From: Shinisaurus crocodilurus
Lineage: Eukaryota; Chordata; Lepidosauria; Squamata; Shinisauridae
Length of the DNA: 64,000 nucleotides
Assembly: GCA_021292165.1 (NCBI GenBank)
Contig: CM037880.1
Span: 180,317,085 to 180,381,084 of the forward strand
Direction: 5' to 3'
The notes under the pieces are model-generated. The model saw only the letters and a list, made by a program, of their open reading frames with translations. It was not told the origin of the DNA and did no database searches. Of this stretch, positions 34,250 through 44,365 are shown piece by piece. The position numbers and the translations under genes were made by a program. Position 1 is the stretch's first letter; each line of letters begins with the position of its first letter.

Positions 34250-34883
34250 AACTGTGTGAGGGATTGAGGCCTACACAGGATTGGGTTTGTTGAGGCCTAC
34301 ACAGGCTTGAGTTTGTTGAAGCCTGAAGGCCCAAACACTTCCCTCGAGTAGTGAAGCCTGAAGGCCCAAACACTTGGATGGGAGGGGGAGTTTGAGAGTT
34401 TTAGTTCACCCAATAGAAGTTAAGAATTAGTTCTCCTGTGCAAGGTCACATGGTTATAACCTTCCAGTCCTGGGAAGACTATATATGTGGGGTGTGGTCA
34501 GCTAGCAGTCAGTGAGTGCTGAGAGAGAGCCAGAAGCAGCAGCAGAGAAACAGCAGAGAGAGAGAAAGAGAAACTGGCTGCATAGCAGATAGGTAGTCTG
34601 AAGTTTAACTAGAGAACATTGGATTGTTTGTTTGTTTCATACTTGCTTTTGGATTATAACCACTCTATTAAGTAAAAACCTTAATATTATAAGTAAAGTG
34701 CTGTTGTTTACCCTGAGAGTTTGGAGTGACTTATTCACCACGTCTACAGCCTACCCTACACCCATGCTATTGGAAGCTGTAAAAGGACTTGATCTCCTGG
34801 AATGGGAGGGGCTTTGAGGAGAGGCAGAGATCTCCCAAAGGAAGGTTAAGGGGTCCCTGCAGTAGCGGAACCTTGACAAACTG
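34250..34883 (+). mobile_element. solo LTR with 5-bp target duplication
   Basis: The LTR is 34255-34878, starting TGTGAGGG and ending CCTTGACA, flanked by aactg at 34250-34254 and 34879-34883. It has a TATA-like actatatatgtgg near 34479 and internal tandem duplications (tgaggcctacacagg twice; gaagcctgaaggcccaaaca twice) in the presumed U3. No viral coding sequence is next to it, so it is a recombined solo LTR. Strand is inferred from the TATA position. Confidence 0.85.
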
Positions 34884-34966
34884 ATCTACAGAAGAATTGA
34901 AGGTTTTTTTCTGAGGTGATTGAGTTTAAGGAGAGAATTGAAGATTTGTGTGAGGAAAGAGACTGA

Positions 34967-35110
34967 GGGCACAATCCTATGCATGTTTAGGCAAAAAGAA
35001 AAGTCCTGCAACTCCCAGCATTCCTCAGCCAGCATGGCTGGCTGGAGAATGGCTTACATCCTTAAAAAAGTAGGACTTTTCTCCGTCTACACACGCATAG
35101 GATTGCGCCT
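34967..35110. mobile_element. cacaatcctatgc palindromic MITE, diverged
   Basis: gggcacaatcctatgcatgt ... acacgcataggattgcgcc, with actcccagcattcctcagcc near the centre. Flanks ctga / ttga are consistent with a worn 4-bp duplication. Confidence 0.75.
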
Positions 35111-36125
35111 TGAGAAGACTACAGAGAGGGTGAATAAACCATGCAAAGAAGACAAGGGAGGAGAGAAGAGCCACCTGCTGCATTCATACTGTGTTCAGCT
35201 GCCGCGCCACAGCTATGGAATGACAGAAACTGCAGCCTCAAGATCTGTAACAGCAGACAGGTCTGACCCAGGGATCTGTAACATCAGAAAAGGTCTGAGA
35301 GACTCCAGTCGGTCAGCTTTGGATAGCTCATATATTGGGCTCCATCCCCTCTTATTTTGGTGGGTCCCCCCACCAATTGACATTAAGCTGTATATGAATT
35401 GTTCCTCTTGCTTCCTCCCCTCTTTTCCTCTCATCAATCAAATCCTAGTTGTTGATTTGCCCCCATTTTATTAAAGTTTCCTATTGGTTGTTACCCTATA
35501 TCTGTTTGGAAATGTGGGGCTGGTGGGCTGGAGACACCACACATTCTTGGGGTCTTGGCATTCATCCCCCTTTATTTATCCCTCTACAGTTTTGAACCCA
35601 GGTCCCATAGTTTGTCCCACAATAAGGAGCTGCTGTTGGGGAAAGAGGGATGACATACCAATTCCCATGTTAATACTTAGTTTTCAACCAGCCTGTATTA
35701 GTTACTGCTAATTAGCAATAAGGAGAGATATAAGGTTTATGAAACTGAACTATCAGAAGTCACTTTAGCTAGTTACTATGTGAACCTGTTCACTTGGACT
35801 TGCTCAAAATTCAGAGCCCTACCTCTGCTTCCACCTCCAACATACATACCTGCTCAGCACAGAATCTGGGGCAGCCTAGATCTGCCCAACTCAACTGTGA
35901 TGTGACAAGATGTGTAGGGAAGGCTTTGTATAACCACAGTGCTCTCCAGCAAGTCAGGTCATTTGAATGAATGAGTTAGAGCTGATTTGAGTTATTTCCT
36001 GATCAACTGGTCTGTTGTAATTACAGTTACTACATCACAGAGCAAGGTGAAAAGTGGGATCCAATCAGGAAATAAAGATCCCCCACTGCTTATGATGAAG
36101 TGTTGCAGGCCAATTATTTAGTTTC
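35111..36125. other. no recognised feature
   Basis: A 184-codon chance frame spans into the MITE. No motif, codon bias or homology is visible. Confidence 0.4.
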
Positions 36126-36200
36126 TTTAGGGTGCAATCCTATGCATGTTTGGACAGAAAAAAACTCTACAACTCCCAGCAATCCCCAGCCAGCCTCACC
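36126..36200. mobile_element. half copy of the cacaatcctatgc MITE
   Basis: ttagggtgcaatcctatgca ... ctacaactcccagcaatccc; only the left arm is present. Confidence 0.6.
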
Positions 36201-36826
36201 ATTATTTACCTTTACATATTAAATGTTAGCAAACATTTAGCTACGCCCTTGCTAAAGTGAACCTGTTTCGGCATAATGTCATGGTGCCTGAAAACAGGCC
36301 CAGCATCGGCATCCGGACAAGCAGGGCAGATGTCAGGGCCTATGGGCCATGGAAGGCCAACCAGTGCTGATGCTGTCATACCTTATATGACAGCATAATA
36401 ATATCACACAGAGGCTTTTTAATTAGCTTTTTCCGGTTTGGTACTCACCAGAGAAACACTGAGTGAAGTGCTTCTCTGAATACTCTGATCCTGAGTAACT
36501 CTGCCCACCCAAGCTTTCCATTGGCTCCCTGCAACCTGGATTGCCTCTTCTGACTGGGACTTTGCCTGGAAAACAGTGCTGGCTCATGACTCCTGGTTCT
36601 TGTTTGAAGGCTGCCACTTGTGAGCCCATTCTGACTCGCTCCAATCTCTCAGGCTATTAGTTTTATGCAATACCTTCTTCCAGTGTGACTGCAGCTGGAT
36701 CACGACCAATGTGAACAAATATAATCTTTCTATAAAACAAATCTCCCTGTGAGGTTTTGTGCTCCAAAGAATACAGTGCATATGAATATAAACCAAGTCT
36801 GAATTGAAATCTGGAAAATCTTACAG
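36201..36826. other. no recognised feature
   Basis: Non-coding upstream flank. Confidence 0.35.
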
Positions 36827-36868
36827 TGTATTAAAGTCTTGAAGCAATAGCTTCAAGACTTTAATACA
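36827..36868. repeat. perfect 19-bp hairpin
   Basis: tgtattaaagtcttgaagc, loop aata, gcttcaagactttaataca. It is followed at 36869-36907 by about three units of ttgatttgccat. Confidence 0.9.
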
Positions 36869-36907
36869 TTTGATTTGCCATTTGATTTGCCATTTAGTTT
36901 GCCATTT

Positions 36908-37505
36908 CTGTATGGAGGAGTTTGCCAGATGTCATTATACCTATCAAGAAGCTGAATCTCTGGCTGTGAATAGACCTTTCACAGAGCCTTTCGTTCTAGC
37001 ACACTCCACAGGCAAACTAGGAATTGCTCTCAGGCTCCATCAATCACGCTGGGATAATACTGGCTCTAGTACTGTTCAAGGTCATAGGATAAGCCCAGAT
37101 GTGGATGTCTTTGAAACTGCAGCACCTGAAGCTAAGCCTGCAGGACAACCTTAGACACAGAAAAGCACCAGTGGAACTGGCAGCGGCACTAACAAGCTAA
37201 AACTGCCAGAATGAAGGTGTTGGTTTATCTCTAACGTTTTTTAAATGTACCTACACAGGACTCGATCAATAGATCTTAGATGGAGCTATTATGACATCAG
37301 TCGGAACTCAGTAAACCAGGTGTTCCTTCATTCTGTATTAGAATGCGGCAAAAATCCCACATTTCTATGTATCTACATAGGATTACAGTTAAATATTCCT
37401 TCCCCACTCCAGAGCTGGCAGACTGGCAGTAGCTATAGTGAAGCAAGGAATGCCTTATGATGCTGCCCTAAACAGCTAAAGTAGCATCCTTTGTGAGGCA
37501 CAAGG
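36908..37505. other. no recognised feature
   Basis: Non-coding; one 94-codon chance frame. Confidence 0.35.
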
Positions 37506-38440
37506 ACCTAGAACAGTGATGGCGAACCTTTTTGAGCCCGAGTGCCCAAACTGCAACACAAAACCAACTTATTTATTTCAAAGTGCCAACATTGCAATTA
37601 AACCTGAATACCGAGGTTTTAGTTTTAGAAAAACAACTCATACAGTTGTCCAAACTAATTAACATCTTTTGTCTTAAAAGAAAAACACAATAACAGAGCT
37701 TTCAATGATACAAATAGTTTTTTGTTGAAAAAAAAATCAACTCAAAAAAGTATTATAGTACTACATTGTACACATAGCCTGAAGGGAATTTATACAAACT
37801 TTTTAAATAATTAGGCACATGTATTTTTGGATAAGGGATTTTCAACTTGTAATATGATTATATGCCAGACTGAAATTGTATGGGGCAAGCTTTGCCCCGG
37901 GTCCTTTCCCTGCTTCTACAGGTGTCGGATTAGTAAAAGTAAAAGTCAACCTGTACTAGGATGAGCAAGATAAACAAGAAAACTAAACGTGCTTAACACA
38001 TTTTAAACACTTTATGTCTTGGACTGCAAACACTGCATTAGGTAAAAGTTTGCATTGGGCATGCTTTTGCACAATTAATGTGATTTTTGCTATTGCCTGC
38101 ATGCTGATAATTTGTCAAACCTTGGCTCATAGTCCGTTAGTTTGAGAGCAACACATGCAGCACTCAGATAAACTGTTAGGGCTTTACATCCAAGCCATGC
38201 TCTGTGCATCATTCTTCAAAATCTTTTAAATGTGATAACAATGTAGAAAAAGAATCTGTAACAGGAATTCTAGAATAAAATCATTCTGTTCCACACTGTG
38301 AGAAAGAACAAGATCATTAGTGTTTTGCAGAAGGGGACAGTCTTCGCGATCTGGTGACCAATGGCTCGAGTGCCCACAGAGAGGTCCCTGCGTGCCAGCT
38401 GTGGCACCCGTGCCATAGGTTCGCCATCACTGACCTAGAA
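37506..38440. mobile_element. hAT non-autonomous element with perfect 8-bp duplication
   Basis: The element 37514-38432 starts cagtgatggcgaacctttt and ends ataggttcgccatcactg. The duplication acctagaa is at 37506-37513 and 38433-38440. Its 919 bp contain no transposase frame; it is AT-rich inside with gagcccgagtgcccaaactg near the left end and ctcgagtgcccacagag near the right. Confidence 0.93.
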
Positions 38441-38719
38441 TGACCAAGAACACAAGGTTTCTTTACCTCTTAGTAGTTGTGTAGAAAAGCGTTAAAGCAG
38501 GTGCTGCTTGTAATGAAGCGGTGAGGAAAAGTTGCGCTTCATGACATTCTCTCTTCTACAAAACAGTTATAGCTACATAAGCTCTGTCCTCTGTTGACTT
38601 TAGTCATCATGTCCCCCACACCAAAAAAGCTCTTTCTCATGCACTCTTGCATCACATAAAAGCTGTTACCTAGTCCTGGAACAGCAGTGCCAATACCTGT
38701 TCTGTAGGCAGAGTGAGGT

Positions 38720-38955
38720 GGCTGCAAGGCCAGCATCAAGGTATAGGCATAGTTGGGGAACTGCCAAGGGCCCCCACCTCAGCAGGGGCCCACTAACAAG
38801 AGCCCCCTGGACCCATTGCTCCTCATCACCATAGCAACCTGCTTGTTTATTTGCCTCTTCCTCTGGTCCTGACAATGGAGGTGGTGAGAAGGGGGAGCAG
38901 CAGATGCCACTGCCTACTTGTTTGATAGCCCTCTGCCTGTCGAGCAAGAAAGTGG
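38720..38955 (-). repeat. interspersed repeat related to 10190-10530
   Basis: Inverted relative to the first copy: ggtggtgagaagggggagca, gccactgcctacttgtttga and ctctgcctgtcgagcaagaa. Confidence 0.55.
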
Positions 38956-38976
38956 TATCCTGGTATCCGTGATGAG

Positions 38977-39219
38977 AAAGTGTGGCATAGTGGTTAGAGT
39001 GTTGGACTGGGACTTGGGAGATCCGGGTTCAAATCCCCGCTTGGCCATGAAACTCACTGGGTGACTTTGGGCCAGTCACGGACTCTCAGCCTAACCTACC
39101 TCACAGGGTTGTTGTGAGGGTAAAATGGAGAGGAGGAGGAGGATTATGTAAGCCGCCTGGGGTTCCTTGCAGGAAAAAAGGTGGGGTATAAATATAATAA
39201 ATAAATAAATAAATAAATA
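38977..39219 (+). mobile_element. Sauria-type SINE, sense strand
   Basis: The clearest copy: tRNA-like A box gtggcatagtggttagagtg, B box gggttcaaatccccgctt, body aactcactgggtgactttgg and cctacctcacagggttgttg, tail ggtggggtataaatataata with (AATA)n. The body-tail order is that of a tRNA SINE with a LINE-derived 3' end. Confidence 0.93.
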
Positions 39220-39224
39220 CTAGC

Positions 39225-40125
39225 TTTTTTTACCCGGCGTTGCACAGGTCGTCATTTTCCTATAGGCACTATTTGTTTGAAATCCCTTATGGTAGCTGTC
39301 CGCTGTTTGGAATCCCTTGGAATCCTAGCTCCCCCAGGACTACCAGCTCCCCCAGGATTACACTATGAAATCCCAGCTCCCCCGGGACTGCACAATGACA
39401 TCCCAGCTCCCCCGGGACTACACAATGAAATCTCTGCTTCCCTCCCCCCCCCCAGGACTATGCAACAATGTTTTCCCTGTCCCCCCCCGGACCACACAAT
39501 GAAATCCCGCTTCCCCCCCCGGTACTACACAATGAAATCTCCCCCCCCCCGGGACCACACAACGAATTCCCTGCTCCCCCCCCCGGACCACACAATGAAA
39601 TCCCTGCTTCCCCCCCCCTCCCGTGTAGGCCCCGGCTGCAGAATCCCTGCTCTCCCCCCCCCCCCCGGGACTACATAATGGCATTGCCCAGGTCGTCATT
39701 TTCCTATAGGCACTGTTTGTTCAAAATTCCCCCACCCCCATGTAGGCCCCAGCTGCAGTTCATATGAACATTTTGTTTGGACGTAGGATAGATTTGCATA
39801 TCCGCCCCTGTGGCAGTGCATACCAACCTTCTAAATGCCGTTGGAGCTATTTGCATAACCGCTCCTGAATGGCCCCTGCGTGCATTCCAAGTAACGCCAT
39901 TGGCTCTCATCTATTCTGGGCCGTACAGGCACGGCGAGGGTTTTTCGGAGATCTGAACCCACCAGTCTTTGTCCTTGGGTGATGGGGAGTATGCGTGCCA
40001 AGTTTGGGGCGGATCCGTCCAACCGGGTAGGAGCCAATGCGCCGCACGTGAGCCGTTCGGACATACGTACGTACGTACGTACAAACAAACAAACATTCAC
40101 ATTTATATAGTAGATATGTATCCAT
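39225..40125. repeat. unclassified interspersed element with a tandem array
   Basis: Left part tttttttacccggcgttgca; right part ends in (ACGT)n at 40061-40081, (ACAA)n and cacatttatatagtagatat. Between these, 39330-39680 is a minisatellite of about 35-45 bp units built on ggactacacaatgaaatccc with C-rich runs. tgcacaggtcgtcattttcc at 39242 recurs as tgcccaggtcgtcattttcc at 39684. Confidence 0.6.
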
Positions 40126-40183
40126 ATATATGGATATAAAATCATGTAAATGTTTCTATTAAAAGGTTTTGACCCAGACTCTC

Positions 40184-40421
40184 TATTTATTTATTTATTA
40201 TATTTATACCCCACCTTTTTTCCTGCAAGGAACCCAAGGCAGTTTACATAATCCTAATCCTCCTCTCCATTTTATCCTCACAACAACCATGTGAGGTAGG
40301 TTAGGCTGAGAGTCAGTGACTGGCCCAAAGTCACCCAGGGAGTTTCATGGCCGAGCGGGGACTAGAACCTGGATCTCCCGAGTCCCAGTCCAACACTCAA
40401 GCCACTACGCCACACTGGCTC
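40184..40421 (-). mobile_element. Sauria-type SINE
   Basis: Antisense copy: tail (TTTA)n, ataccccaccttttttcctg, conserved body, and a head ending ccactacgccacactggc. Confidence 0.9.
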
Positions 40422-40624
40422 TATGTAGCCTTTTGCAGCGAAGGACAATTTGCCTCCATGTGTTTGTGGAATGTGCCAGTGGTCTAATTATGCATGGTGT
40501 GGAGACAGTGGGTAGGGAGAGTTTTTCCTCCATTTCTCATAATACTAGAACCCAGAGGGGTTATCCAATGAAGCTGAATGGTGAGATTCAGGACAGAGGA
40601 AAGTACCTCTTCACATAGCACATG

Positions 40625-41614
40625 GTTAAACTCAGGGATGTTGAAGAGTCCTTGGTCTCGAGTCACGAGTCGAGTCACGAGTCTTTGGACCCGAGTCTCG
40701 AGTCCGAGTGCTTGATCCAAAATGGTGAGTCACGAGTCACTCCCAAAGCTGACTCCACGAGTCCCTATTAAAAGCAATGGGGCTTTTTCCCAACAAAATA
40801 AGGCTACTTCAGATGTGTGATTTAAATAAATTCTAGGCACGTGTGCCTTTTTATTTCAAAACTCTGCAACTGATTTTGGCAAGAACAGACCAGGCAGAAA
40901 AACCCAAAATAACCAGGCAGGCAGAGGAGGCAGGGAACCCCAAAGCAGGCAGGCAGAGGCCTTTGTCTTGGACAATTCAACTGTTGAACTGGTCAAGAAG
41001 AGACCAGGCAGGCAGAGGAGGCTGGGAACCCAGACAGGCAGGCAGAGGCAGCCAAACCCAAAATGTCTGAAAGGTTGCATTTTAGAAAAATGATTTTAAA
41101 AAATAAACTTGCTGTACTTCCTAAAACTTATCCATGTTGCATTTGAGGAACATGATTTTTTCTAAATGTTTGGCCCCCATTCTGGAACGGTGAGGTCTCA
41201 TCACAATTCCACCCTCACTGAACACCCGCTCCACTGGTGATGAACTTGCTGGAACCAGAAATAGAGCAGCCACACAGAGTAATCTCAGGTCCTTCTTCTG
41301 CCTCTCCCAAGTACGCAACACATCAATCAAAATAAATCTTGACACACTGTTGGGGCTGCACTCCTGGTAGCGATCCATAGTGGCCGAGCAGCGGCACACC
41401 TCGCTTCCATGCGCTCTTCGCCGGCAATCACGCTCCTCTCCACTCCTTCTGGCACAGCCCAGGGATGTTGAAGAGTCCTTGGTCTCGAGTCCCGAGTCGA
41501 GTCTCAAGTCCCATTAAAAATATTGGGACTCGAGTCCGAGTCGAGTCAGAGGGGGGACTCAGTCCGACTCACGAGTCTAGTCCTCGAGTCCGAGTCCCCA
41601 TCCCTGGTTAAACT
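40625..41614 (-). mobile_element. hAT transposon derivative, copy B
   Basis: The element 40633-41606 (cagggatg ... catccctg) has the perfect 8-bp duplication gttaaact at 40625-40632 and 41607-41614. It is colinear with copy A in reverse, including the subterminal cgagtc/gactcg units. Non-autonomous. Confidence 0.93.
41121..41507 (-). pseudogene. hAT transposase C-terminal dimerisation ORF, copy B
   Basis: 128 open residues, differing from copy A by few substitutions and a small deletion just before FLVPASSSPVERVFSEGG. It has the same natural C-terminus (NMDKF) and the same fused non-transposase head. The frame is open in both copies, which may reflect recent insertion rather than selection. 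Confidence 0.8.
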
Positions 41615-42108
41615 ATGGAATTCATTACTACAAGATGTAATGATGGCCACCGATTTGGATGGTTTTAAAAGGGGATTAGACAAATTCATGGCGGAAGAGG
41701 CTATGAATGGCTACTGATCATGATGGCTATATATTGCTTCCAATACTGGGGACAGTATCCCAGTTAATATCAGTTTGCTGGGGAACACATGCAGGAGGGT
41801 GCCATTGCATTCATATCCTGTTTGCGGGCTTCCAGAAGCTGGTTGGCCACTGTGGGAACAAATGCTGGACTAGATAGGCCTTTGGTCTGATCCAGTAGGG
41901 CTTTTCAAATGTTTTTATGTGCTGATGTCCTAGTTACCGTCTTATATTTGCATCTGAACTATCTGACACTGTCTCATGTTACCCACCAAAATGAAGTGCT
42001 GTACCCAACATGAAGACGACAAGACAGAAACTAATTGCTTTGGAGCAGGGGCTACTGGCTATTTCTTCTTTTTTATTATTATCAGTTTATTTAAAAATAA
42101 TAATAATT

Positions 42109-42356
42109 CCGTAATGCCTTGGATTGCAAGAAACTTGGTTTGAGAGTGTTTTGCAAGACAAGCAAATTTTTAAATATTTATTTATTTATTACTTGATATA
42201 CAAGCGACGTCTTGCAATACAAGTACTGTAGTACGGCTTAAATTAAAAATCTCTGTACAAATTTTTTGGGGGGGATTTCGTTTTGATATAAGAGTGTTTT
42301 GGATTACAAACATGTTTCCGGAACGAATTATGCTCTCAATCCAAGGCATGACTGTA
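42109..42356. mobile_element. Tc1/mariner-like MITE, copy 3
   Basis: ccgtaatgccttggattgca ... tccaaggcatgactgta, nearly identical inside to copy 2 (21777-22033). Confidence 0.85.
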
Positions 42357-42949
42357 GTCTAATACAATACAAACAGTAAACACTTTCCCCTTGAGCCCCT
42401 TCCCTTCTCTTTAGGTTTCCCTCTCCCTTTTTCATGTCGCCCTGCATTTAAACTTTAAATTCTTTTAAATTTTAAAGAGTAATGGTTTCATGTATATAAG
42501 TAAAACCATTAAAAATTAGATAGTTACATAGAAAATATACATACATACAAATAAATAAATAAATAAATAAATGGCTTGTGTTATGCACATCTCTTTGCTG
42601 GCCTGCACTAGATTTGCAGTGGATCATATTTCTTTGCAAATAATTCAAGAAAATTTCCCCATGTGAATTGGAATTTATTTTCTTTTATTAATTTGGGTGT
42701 AATGTACCTTTTCATGGGCAGCTAAGGTCAATAGATCTTGAATCCAACTGTATTTTTGGGGGGTTCTATTTTCTTTCCGGCATTGTAGAATAATATGCTT
42801 AGCTGTTAGTGTGGCCTACCAAACCACACGGCATGATGACCCTCTGCCAAGTCCCATTTGCCCGGAATGTAGTCCACTAAGGCACAGACATATTTTACAT
42901 TGAGAGATCAAACCAGACTGACAAGATTCTGACCAGACTGGCTCATTCT
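42357..42949. other. unclassified upstream flank
   Basis: Contains (AAAT)n near 42550. Sequence such as ggcattgtagaataatatgc looks like old retroelement material, but no family could be named. Confidence 0.35.
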
Positions 42950-43246
42950 GTTGAGCAGAAGCTCCTGCTGACTGCAACTACCTGGGGCTGATTGCAGCTG
43001 ATTGATTGCAGGAAGTGGGGCTGATTGCAGGGCGTGGCCTGGGAGCTCATTCTGTTCCTGACTCCCAGCTGAGCAGGAGCACAACAGGAGAGAGGCTGCA
43101 GCTGTTTTTGGGACTGTGAAAAGGCAAGCAGGCTCCCAGAGAGCGAGCGAACAGGGAGAGCAAACAGGAGTTTGGCAGCGGAGTTCGGCAGGGGAGGTCA
43201 AGGGGGAGGTCCCTAAAAAAAAACAAAAAACCAAAAAAACAAAAAA

Positions 43247-43274
43247 CATATATATATATATATATATATATATT
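43247..43274. repeat. (TA)n microsatellite in the CR1 leader
   Basis: About 13 TA units after an A-rich stretch, just before ORF1. Unusual inside a LINE leader; possibly grown from an A-rich tract. Confidence 0.9.
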
Positions 43275-43298
43275 CTAGGAAGACAGAAACAGAGCACT

Positions 43299-44327
43299 AT
43301 GGAAGGAAAGGACTCAGCAGTGGTGGTGACCTGCAAGGGGTGTGCAATGTTTGTTTTCCTGCCGGAGATCAACATGGCCTACACGTGCAACAAGTGCAAG
43401 CTGGTCAAGCTGTTGGAAGAAAAGGTCAGAGGACTGGAGCAGCAAGTGTCAACCCTCAGGAGCATAAGAGAAAGCGAGGAGTTCTTAGACAGAACGGTGG
43501 ATCTACAGCACCAAAGCACAGTACAGGAGCCAGAAGGGCAACTGCAGGATGAGGTGGAGTCGGAGACTGCAGAGGCAAGGGAAAATAACGCAGGGGGAAC
43601 TCCCTGGAAAAGGGTGACTGTTAGGAGCAGAAGAACTACAAGACACTCTGCGCCGGTGGAAGCAGTGGAGCTATGGAACCGCTTCCATGTACTTGAGGAC
43701 GAGAGCAGAGGACAGCCTGCAGAGGACGGATTACCGGGCACCCAACGTGACAGCGAGCAAGAGGCTGAGGGTCAGTCGAGTGGAGGCAATCAAACCAAGG
43801 CCTACAGCAAGAGGAAGAGAAGAGTACTCGTAGTGGGAGACTCCCTCCTGCGGGGGATCGAAGCCAAAGTATGTCGCGAAGACCCATGGACTCGCCAGGT
43901 GTGCTGTCTCCCTGGGGCACGGATTAAGGATGTGACAGAGCAGCTGCCGAGGCTCATGCAGCCCACCGACACATACCCCTTTCTTCTTTTCCACGTGGGT
44001 ACAAATGATACTGCCAAGCGGAGTTACAAAGAAATCACGGCAGACTTTGAAGAGCTGGGAAGGGAACTCAAGAACTTCGGGGCCCAGATAGTTTTCTCAT
44101 CCATCCTTCCAGTACTTGGAAGAGGCATAGAAAGGGAAAGAAAAATACTCCGAGTGAATGACTGGCTACGAAGGTGGAGCCGACGTGAGGGATTTGGATT
44201 CTGGGACCACGGGCTACACTTCCTGGAAGATGGACTGCTGGCAAAGGATGGGTTGCACCTCACAAGGACTGGGAAGAATGTGTTTGGACACAGCATGAGG
44301 AACTTAATCAGGAGGGCTTTAAACTGA
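43299..44327 (+). CDS. CR1 ORF1 protein (zinc-finger and SGNH esterase)
   Basis: 342 residues from the ATG at 43299. A longer frame exists upstream, but it begins at GTG and runs through an (AT)n repeat, so I rejected it. Residues 12-33 hold CKGC and CNKC, a zinc-binding pair, followed by a predicted coiled coil (about 34-65) suited to self-association and RNA binding. Residues 175-342 form an SGNH-hydrolase (esterase) domain: GDS at 180-182 with the nucleophile serine, HVGTND at 232-237, and DGLHL at 317-321 with the Asp-His pair. This architecture is known for CR1 and L2 ORF1. No stop or frame break is present. It probably acts with ORF2 in retrotransposition particles. Activity itself is not shown. 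Confidence 0.88.
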   Translation: MEGKDSAVVVTCKGCAMFVFLPEINMAYTCNKCKLVKLLEEKVRGLEQQVSTLRSIRESEEFLDRTVDLQHQSTVQEPEGQLQDEVESETAEARENNAGGTPWKRVTVRSRRTTRHSAPVEAVELWNRFHVLEDESRGQPAEDGLPGTQRDSEQEAEGQSSGGNQTKAYSKRKRRVLVVGDSLLRGIEAKVCREDPWTRQVCCLPGARIKDVTEQLPRLMQPTDTYPFLLFHVGTNDTAKRSYKEITADFEELGRELKNFGAQIVFSSILPVLGRGIERERKILRVNDWLRRWSRREGFGFWDHGLHFLEDGLLAKDGLHLTRTGKNVFGHSMRNLIRRALN

Positions 44328-44365
44328 ATCCAACAGGGGAGGGAGACATAAACTCGGGGGTACCA

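Larger units (their letters stand above)
40491..41930 (+). mobile_element. CR1-type LINE 3' fragment interrupted by a hAT element
   Basis: The left part (40491-40632) includes cataatactagaacccagag; the right part (41607-41930) reads gttaaactatggaattcatt, ttggatggttttaaaagggg, gccactgtgggaacaaatgc and ggtctgatccagtagggct. It is the sense version of the LINE seen antisense at 31825-32435. Truncated and dead. Confidence 0.82.

Noticed and set aside
34920..35474. 184-codon open frame
   Set aside because: It begins before and runs through a palindromic MITE; no motif or codon pattern supports it.
38981..39040. tRNA gene
   Set aside because: The A- and B-box sequence belongs to a SINE head; body and tail follow, and it is repeated many times.
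39330..39680. CRISPR-like array
   Set aside because: Repeats are adjacent and imperfect without unique spacers, and the genome is eukaryotic.
39277..39767. Proline-rich open frames on both strands
   Set aside because: They are translations of the C-rich minisatellite and change with unit number.
43116..43298. N-terminal extension of CR1 ORF1
   Set aside because: The frame starts at GTG and runs through A-rich and (AT)n sequence; the ATG at 43299 directly precedes the conserved zinc motif.
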